The notes under the pieces: model-generated | The model's database searches: none | What the model was told of the DNA's origin: nothing | Seen by the model: only the letters and a program-made list of their open reading frames with translations | Assembly: GCA_028281075.1 (NCBI GenBank) | Contig: JANQKO010000170.1 | Span: 1-10,393, forward strand | Source of the DNA: Alphaproteobacteria bacterium | GTDB taxonomy: Bacteria; Pseudomonadota; Alphaproteobacteria; GCA-2731375 | DNA length: 10,393 bases | Direction of reading: 5' to 3' | Made by a program: the position numbers and the translations under genes | Part shown: positions 6,986 to 10,393 of the stretch, piece after piece | Layout of the letters: the number at the start of each line of letters is the position of its first letter | How positions within the stretch are numbered: position 1 is the first letter of the stretch

Positions 6986-7622
6986 TCAGCGCCGGCAGCC
7001 GCGCCATGTCATCGAACTCGACGGCGCCTTCGGCCGCCAGCGGCCGTGAGAGAACGCCACCGACATAGCCGAATGTCGTCATGCCGGCGGCGCGGGCTGC
7101 CCGCACCCCCGGCAGGCTGTCCTCGATGACGACGCAGGCCGCCGGCGCCGCGCCCATGCGCGCGGCCGCGTGCAGGAACAGGTCCGGCCAGGGCTTGCCG
7201 CGCGCCACCATGGCGCTGTTGAAGATGCGTCCGTCGAAGCGGCCCCACAAACCGGTGAGACCGAGCGAGACCCGCATTTTTTCGATGCTGCCCGACGAGG
7301 CGACGCAGGTGGCATGTCCGTCCGCCGCGAGCGCATCGAGCGCGTCGGTCACGCCCGGCACGGCTTCCAGCTCGGCCTGGAACCCTGCATAGGTGCGTTC
7401 CTGCACTGCCGCCTCGAAGCCGGGCGGCACCGGTCGCCCGAACCGCTCCTCCAGCATGGCGAAACAGCGGTCAAGCGTCAGGCCGATGCATGTCCGGGCC
7501 ACCTCGTCGAACGACAGGTCGAAGCCGGCCTCGTTCAGGCAATCGGTCAGCACCCGGTTGCACAGCGGCTCGCTGTCGACCAGAACCCCGTCGCAGTCGA
7601 AGATAATCAGGTCGGGCGTCAT
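6972..7622 (-). CDS. HAD-superfamily phosphatase, beta-phosphoglucomutase-like subgroup
   Basis: The 216-residue cytoplasmic protein is a HAD phosphatase with an alpha-helical cap between motifs I and II. Motif I is DCDGVLVDSE with nucleophile D9 and acid/base D11. Motif II is S109 in VASSGS, motif III is K143 in GKPWPD, and motif IV is VVIEDSLPG with E167 and D168. All catalytic residues are present. Length and motif details (DSEP after motif I, EDSLPGVRAARAAGM-like motif IV) fit YieH/6-phosphogluconate-phosphatase or phosphoglycolate-phosphatase-like members; the natural substrate cannot be read from sequence. The ATG at 7622 lacks a clear ribosome binding site. The 3' end overlaps the convergent HD gene by 14 bp. 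A role in dephosphorylating sugar phosphates from nucleoside breakdown is possible but unsupported. Confidence 0.87.
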   Translation of the reverse strand: MTPDLIIFDCDGVLVDSEPLCNRVLTDCLNEAGFDLSFDEVARTCIGLTLDRCFAMLEERFGRPVPPGFEAAVQERTYAGFQAELEAVPGVTDALDALAADGHATCVASSGSIEKMRVSLGLTGLWGRFDGRIFNSAMVARGKPWPDLFLHAAARMGAAPAACVVIEDSLPGVRAARAAGMTTFGYVGGVLSRPLAAEGAVEFDDMARLPALIKAL

Positions 7623-7728
7623 GGCCCGCTGCTTAGCAGGCCCTCACGCCGGCGCCAACGGCAAATCGCGGCGCCCCTGTTATCCGGCGGCGGCGCCTGT
7701 GAAGCAATCGCACCGATGCCCCCCAAGT

Positions 7729-7814
7729 CGTCATCCTGGCGAATGCCAGGATCCATTTTTGTTGTTCTTGCACAGGCTCGATGCCGCTGGATGCTGGCCT
7801 GCGCCAGCATGACG
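7729..7814. repeat. Dispersed palindromic intergenic element: two inverted copies of a 27-nt hairpin unit
   Basis: Unit A is 7729-7755 and unit B is the reverse complement of 7788-7814; they match at 23 of 27 positions and are separated by 32 bases. Each unit folds by itself into a perfect 8-bp stem with a 4-base loop: ATCCTGGC/GCCAGGAT (7733-7752) and ATGCTGGC/GCCAGCAT (7791-7810). Two of the four differences are a compensatory C-G to G-C change inside the stem. The element sits in the 279-bp spacer between msrP and the HAD gene. Similar GTCATCCTGGC... intergenic elements are, as I recall, repeated in many alphaproteobacterial genomes; copy number here cannot be judged from one window. Confidence 0.8.
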
Positions 7815-7855
7815 GCTTTGTTTTGGGTCGCAGGCAACTTCATCACAGCTTCCTC

Positions 7856-7868
7856 CGCCGGCATGACG
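7856..7868. repeat. Degenerate half copy of the palindromic unit
   Basis: The reverse complement of 7856-7868, CGTCATGCCGGCG, matches the first 13 bases of unit B at 12 positions, but no complementary arm follows. It lies 41 bp beyond the two-unit element and looks like a decayed third copy. A chance match in GC-rich DNA cannot be excluded. Confidence 0.4.
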
Positions 7869-7901
7869 ACGGGGGAGGCGGGCCTTCGGCGGCTTCTCTA
7901 T

Positions 7902-8879
7902 CTAGGCCCAGAGGCGTTCGCCTTCCTTGCCCTTGTAGAGGTCGGCGACGAATTCGCCGTAGCCGTTGAACAGCTTCGTCGGCACGCGCTTGCCGGTGCC
8001 GATCAGCTCTTCGGTCGCCTGGCTCCAGCGCGGGTGCGCCACCTCGGGGTTCACGTTGGCCCAGAAGCCATATTCCTTGCCCTGGATCTCTTCCCAGAAG
8101 CTGACCGGCCGCTTGTCGGTGAACTCGAAGCGGACGATCGACTTGATCGACTTGAAGCCGTATTTCCACGGCACCGCGAGGCGCAGCGGCGCGCCGAACT
8201 GCTTCGGCAGCGGCTTGCCGTAGATCCCGGTCACCAGGAAGGCGAGCTCGTTCGTCGCCTCCTCGATGGTCAGGCCCTCGACATAGGGCCAGGGATACCA
8301 GAACTGCTTCTGGCCCGGCGCCATGTCGGGATCGAGGAAGGTCTTCATGACCACGTATCTGGCGCCCGACAACGGCCGCGCCAGATCGACCAGCGCCTTC
8401 ATCGGAAAGCCGGACCAGGGCACGGCCATGGCCCAGGCCTCGACGCAGCGGTGCCGGTAGAGCCGCTCCTCCAGCGGCATCTTGCCCAGCAGCGTGTCGA
8501 TGTCGACGGTCTGCTCGCTCTCGACCATGCCGGCCAGCTCCACCGTCCAGGGCCGGATCTTCAGCTCCTGCGCCGCCCGGGCGATCCGCTTGTGCGAGCC
8601 GAACTCGTAGAAGTTGTTGTAGGTGCTGGCCACCATCTCGTCGGTGATGTCGCGGTCGAGCTCGTAGGCCGGATTGCGCATCACCGGATAGAGCCCGGCG
8701 GAGGGATCGGCATCGGCGGCGGCCGACCCACCGGCCGACATCAGCAGCGGCCCGCCGACGGCGATCGCGCCGGCGCCCAGCCCGGCGCCTTTGATAAAGC
8801 GCCGACGGTTCAGGAACTCCGATTCCGGCGTCGCCTCCGATTCCGGCAGTTCCCAGCCGCGTGGACGTTTGATCAGCAT
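7902..8879 (-). CDS. msrP: Protein-methionine-sulfoxide reductase catalytic subunit MsrP (YedY)
   Basis: This 325-residue molybdopterin-dependent periplasmic enzyme repairs oxidised methionine in envelope proteins. It starts MLIKRPRGW, as is common for MsrP, and carries a twin-arginine signal NRRRFIKG (24-31) followed by a hydrophobic stretch to about 55, so it should be exported folded through Tat. The sulfite-oxidase-like fold is indicated by YRHRCVEAWAM (141-151), in which C145 corresponds to the molybdenum-ligating cysteine. Other family stretches are STYNNFYEFG (85-94), QFWYPWPY and YGFKSIKSIVRFEF. Length matches the E. coli protein (about 334). AGGAG lies 11 bases before the ATG at 8879. 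MsrP normally takes electrons from the haem membrane protein MsrQ, usually encoded right after it; here the next gene downstream is the HAD phosphatase. Nothing in the protein looks truncated. Confidence 0.95.
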   Translation of the reverse strand: MLIKRPRGWELPESEATPESEFLNRRRFIKGAGLGAGAIAVGGPLLMSAGGSAAADADPSAGLYPVMRNPAYELDRDITDEMVASTYNNFYEFGSHKRIARAAQELKIRPWTVELAGMVESEQTVDIDTLLGKMPLEERLYRHRCVEAWAMAVPWSGFPMKALVDLARPLSGARYVVMKTFLDPDMAPGQKQFWYPWPYVEGLTIEEATNELAFLVTGIYGKPLPKQFGAPLRLAVPWKYGFKSIKSIVRFEFTDKRPVSFWEEIQGKEYGFWANVNPEVAHPRWSQATEELIGTGKRVPTKLFNGYGEFVADLYKGKEGERLWA

Positions 8880-8903
8880 GGCAGCCCCATCTCCTGTTCG
8901 GCA

Positions 8904-8940
8904 CGCGCGGCAGCGTCCGGCGCCCGCCGAACGCCGCGCG
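8904..8940 (-). promoter_or_regulatory. Long hairpin in the msrP leader
   Basis: Positions 8904-8911 and 8933-8940 form a perfect 8-bp GC inverted repeat, with further pairing inside (8915-8916 with 8931-8932 and 8918-8921 with 8926-8929). In the msrP transcript the hairpin would end about eight bases before the AGGAG ribosome binding site. There is no U-run, so it is not a typical terminator. Regulation of msrP through it is conjecture, since GC-rich leaders form hairpins readily. Confidence 0.35.
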
Positions 8941-9048
8941 TTGCTGACATGAGACTAACCCGCCCGAAGATCAAAACAACCGCCGTTCAAGAAACCGTGA
9001 CAGTCGCCCGTCCGCCGACGGCTTGTCCGGACCGGTAACGCGCAGGTT

Positions 9049-9077
9049 TTGACAGCGCCGGGGCAAGCTGTCATTTT
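9049..9077 (+). promoter_or_regulatory. Candidate promoter for the riboswitch transcript, overlapped by a perfect palindrome
   Basis: A full-consensus TTGACA (9049-9054) is followed after 17 bp by CATTTT (9072-9077), which keeps the important A and final T of the -10 element. Transcription would begin near 9084, just before the aptamer. The 7-bp inverted repeat TGACAGC (9050-9056) and GCTGTCA (9067-9073) covers parts of both elements and could be a regulator-binding site. The position makes the promoter plausible; the operator is speculative. Confidence 0.5.
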
Positions 9078-9090
9078 GGCGTCATCAATG

Positions 9091-9165
9091 GCTGGGGTGC
9101 CTCCTGTACCGGGGGCTGAGAACACACCCATCGAACCTGATCTGGATCATGCCAGCGCAGGGAGC
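9091..9165 (+). ncRNA. TPP riboswitch aptamer (THI element)
   Basis: This cis-acting RNA senses thiamine pyrophosphate. Conserved blocks are present in order: CTGGGGTGCC (9092-9101), GGCTGAGA (9114-9121), ACCC (9126-9129), GAACCTGATCTGG (9133-9145) and ATGCCAGCGCAGGGA (9149-9163). Pairings fit the known fold: a short P1 (9091-9093 with 9163-9165), P2 (9095-9098 with 9126-9129), P3 (9099-9104 with 9111-9116, one G-U wobble), P4 (9136-9138 with 9159-9161) and P5 (9142-9145 with 9152-9155). It lies about 60 bases before the TRAP binding-protein gene on the same strand. Confidence 0.95.
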
Positions 9166-9199
9166 GGCCGCACCGCACCGAGATGCCTTCGCGACGGCC

Positions 9200-9220
9200 G
9201 GCTCCCCCATTAGGGAGACC
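9200..9220 (+). promoter_or_regulatory. Riboswitch expression platform: hairpin hiding the Shine-Dalgarno sequence
   Basis: CTCCC (9202-9206) pairs with the ribosome binding site GGGAG (9213-9217) across a 6-base loop; G9200-C9220 and G9201-C9219 extend the stem around a bulged A9218. The same GCTCCC (9201-9206) is perfectly complementary to GGGAGC (9160-9165) at the 3' edge of the aptamer. The two pairings exclude each other. With TPP bound, the aptamer keeps its 3' strand and the hairpin closes (translation off). Without TPP the aptamer 3' strand can capture GCTCCC and free the binding site (on). No U-run follows, so control is more likely translational than by termination. Confidence 0.65.
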
Positions 9221-9226
9221 TTAACC

Positions 9227-10339
9227 ATGTCGCCGCGACACCGTCCCTCGTCATGCCCACCGATGAACCGCCGCGCCCTGCTGGGCGCGGGCGCCGCCGG
9301 CGCCGCGACCATCGCCGCCGCGCCGGCCATCGCCCGGGAACGCCATCGCTGGAACCTGGTGACCTCCTGGCCGAAGAACGCGCCCGGCCCCGGCACCACG
9401 GCGCGGCGCATCGCCGAGCGCATCACGCTGATGAGCGGCGGCCGGCTGACGGTCAAGCTCCATGCCGCCGGCGAGCTGGTGCCGGCCTTCGAGGTCTTCG
9501 ACGCGGTCCGCCGCGGCGTCGCCCAGATCGGCCACAGCGCCTCGTTCTTCTGGGCCGGCAAGATCAAGGCCAGCCCCTTCTTCACCGCCGTGCCATTCGG
9601 CCTGACGCCGGACGGGCACAATGCCTGGATCTACCAGGGTGGCGGCCAGGAGCTCTGGGACACGCTCTACGCGCCATTCGGCGTGAAGCCGTTCCTGGCC
9701 GGCAATTCCGGCATGCAGATGGGCGGCTGGTGCCGCCGCGCGATCCGCACGCTTGATGACCTCAAGGGCCTGACCTACCGCATGCCCGGCCTCGGCGGCG
9801 AGGTCATGCGCCGGCTCGGCGCCACCGCCGTCAGCCTGCCGCCCGGCGAGATCCTGCCGGCCCTGCAGACCGGCGTCATCGACGGCGCCGAGTTCCTGGG
9901 CCCCTGGAGCGATATCGGACTGGGCCTGGCCAAGGCCGCGAAGTTCTACCATTGGCCCGGCTTCCACGAGCCCAACGGCTCGGCCGAATGCCTGGTCAAC
10001 CGCGCGGCCTACGAGGCTTTGCCCGACGACCTGCGCGAGATCGTCGGCGCCGTCTGCGAGGCCGAGAACGCCCGCGGCATGGCCGAGGCCGACTGGATGA
10101 ACGCGCTGGCGCTGGACGGCATCGAAAAGACCCACGGCATCACGCTGGTGCGCTTCGGGGACGATGTCCTGGCCGCCGCCCGCGCCGCCGCCGACGCGGT
10201 CCTGGCCGAGGCCGCGGCCGGCGACGCGGCGACCCGGCGGATCCACGAATCCTACATGGCCGCGCGCCGCCGCTCGGTCGCCTGGGGCCGGGTCGCGCGC
10301 CATGCCGTGCTGGATGCGCAACTGCGCTCCGCCGGCTGA
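9227..10339 (+). CDS. TRAP transporter substrate-binding protein, DctP family (TakP-like), TPP-riboswitch controlled
   Basis: This 370-residue periplasmic protein should deliver a small, probably carboxylate-bearing solute to a TRAP (DctQM) transporter driven by an ion gradient. It has a Tat-like signal NRRALLGAGAAG (14-25), with likely cleavage after APAIA near 36. Family stretches include WNLVTSWPKNAPGPGT (42-57), AAGELVPAFEVFDAV (80-94), FFTAVPFGL (118-126), the ligand-arginine motif YRMPGLGGEV (184-193, R185), LQTGVIDGAEFLGP (213-226) and PGFHEPN (244-250). These resemble TakP, a 2-oxoacid binder, more than C4-dicarboxylate DctP. The ATG at 9227 is chosen because GGGAG lies 9 bases upstream; a second ATG at 9263 has no ribosome binding site and the frame upstream runs into the riboswitch. 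The riboswitch predicts repression by thiamine pyrophosphate. The ligand is unknown: thiamine, a precursor or a 2-oxoacid are candidates. Confidence 0.9.
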   Translation: MSPRHRPSSCPPMNRRALLGAGAAGAATIAAAPAIARERHRWNLVTSWPKNAPGPGTTARRIAERITLMSGGRLTVKLHAAGELVPAFEVFDAVRRGVAQIGHSASFFWAGKIKASPFFTAVPFGLTPDGHNAWIYQGGGQELWDTLYAPFGVKPFLAGNSGMQMGGWCRRAIRTLDDLKGLTYRMPGLGGEVMRRLGATAVSLPPGEILPALQTGVIDGAEFLGPWSDIGLGLAKAAKFYHWPGFHEPNGSAECLVNRAAYEALPDDLREIVGAVCEAENARGMAEADWMNALALDGIEKTHGITLVRFGDDVLAAARAAADAVLAEAAAGDAATRRIHESYMAARRRSVAWGRVARHAVLDAQLRSAG

Positions 10340-10355
10340 TCCGGACGCCAGCGCC

Positions 10356-10393
10356 ATGACACCGGACGCAAGCCCCTGGCGGACGCTGCAGGC
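10356..10393 (+). CDS. Start of a downstream reading frame (12 codons visible)
   Basis: An ATG 17 bases after the TRAP binding-protein stop opens a frame reading MTPDASPWRTLQ to the window edge. No strong ribosome binding site precedes it. By analogy with TRAP operons it could be the small membrane subunit (DctQ) gene or another member of the thiamine-regulated operon, but 12 residues do not allow identification. Confidence 0.35.
   Translation, partial: MTPDASPWRTLQ

Larger units (their letters stand above)
8880..9226. other. 347-bp divergent intergenic region between msrP and the TRAP gene
   Basis: No protein gene was found here. From left to right it holds the msrP leader with its hairpin (8904-8940), a comparatively AT-richer stretch (about 8940-9000) that may carry the msrP promoter although no convincing -35/-10 pair could be picked, a candidate plus-strand promoter (9049-9077), the TPP riboswitch aptamer (9091-9165) and the expression platform (9166-9226). 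Confidence 0.75.

Noticed and set aside
7733..7760. Hairpin followed by five T residues, resembling a plus-strand terminator
   Set aside because: No plus-strand gene ends nearby; the hairpin is one unit of the palindromic repeat, and the T-run belongs to the element's central spacer.
7619..7864. 81-codon minus-strand frame in the msrP-HAD spacer
   Set aside because: It is mostly translation of the palindromic repeat (reading like VMLAQASIQRH... MDPGIRQDD). Such peptides recur as spurious predictions wherever this repeat type occurs.
7170..9038. Plus-strand open frame of about 620 codons spanning the HAD gene, the repeat spacer and msrP
   Set aside because: It runs antisense through two well-identified genes and a non-coding repeat and shows no domain.
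9149..9226. Upstream in-frame ATG at 9149 as start of the TRAP protein
   Set aside because: It lies inside the riboswitch aptamer, would place 26 non-signal residues before the export signal, and lacks a ribosome binding site.
9251..10357. Minus-strand open frame opposite the TRAP binding-protein gene
   Set aside because: Low-complexity antisense translation; the plus strand encodes an obvious DctP-family protein with signal peptide and ribosome binding site.

Overview
This is a high-GC window, probably from an alphaproteobacterium of the Rhodospirillales type. That placement is an inference from base composition, Tat-exported periplasmic proteins, a BMP-type nucleoside transporter without a lipobox, a TakP-like TRAP binding protein and a dispersed palindromic intergenic repeat. 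No 16S rRNA, tRNA, CRISPR array, transposase or phage gene is present.

Region 1 (positions 1-6186, all minus strand) is a compact nucleoside uptake and breakdown operon. In transcription order it encodes a periplasmic BMP/PnrA-type binding protein, a double-domain ABC ATPase, two membrane permeases, cytidine deaminase (cdd), a trimeric-type purine nucleoside phosphorylase (punA) and deoxyribose-phosphate aldolase (deoC, cut by the window edge). Apart from the 87-bp gap after the binding-protein gene, neighbouring genes abut or overlap by 1 to 11 bp, which suggests translational coupling. The logic is import of nucleosides, deamination of cytidine to uridine, phosphorolysis of purine nucleosides, and cleavage of deoxyribose-5-phosphate to acetaldehyde and glyceraldehyde-3-phosphate. 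A phosphopentomutase and a pyrimidine nucleoside phosphorylase would be expected and are not in the window.

Region 2 (6187-7901) opens with a 172-bp divergent intergenic region. A plus-strand HD-domain phosphohydrolase of the 5'-deoxynucleotidase type (TTG start) follows. It converges on, and overlaps by 14 bp, a minus-strand HAD phosphatase. Next is a 279-bp spacer holding a structured dispersed repeat: two inverted copies of a 27-nt hairpin unit with a compensatory base-pair change.

Region 3 (7902-8879, minus) is msrP, the Tat-exported molybdenum-containing methionine sulfoxide reductase subunit. Its usual membrane partner msrQ is not beside it.

Region 4 (8880-10393, plus) is the most interesting part. 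A well-conserved TPP (THI-box) riboswitch precedes a TRAP-transporter substrate-binding protein of the DctP/TakP-like type, and a further reading frame starts at the window edge. The RNA between aptamer and start codon contains a hairpin that hides the Shine-Dalgarno sequence. An alternative pairing with the 3' end of the aptamer would release it. This predicts a TRAP transporter repressed by thiamine pyrophosphate, perhaps importing thiamine, a thiamine precursor, or a 2-oxoacid connected to TPP-dependent metabolism.
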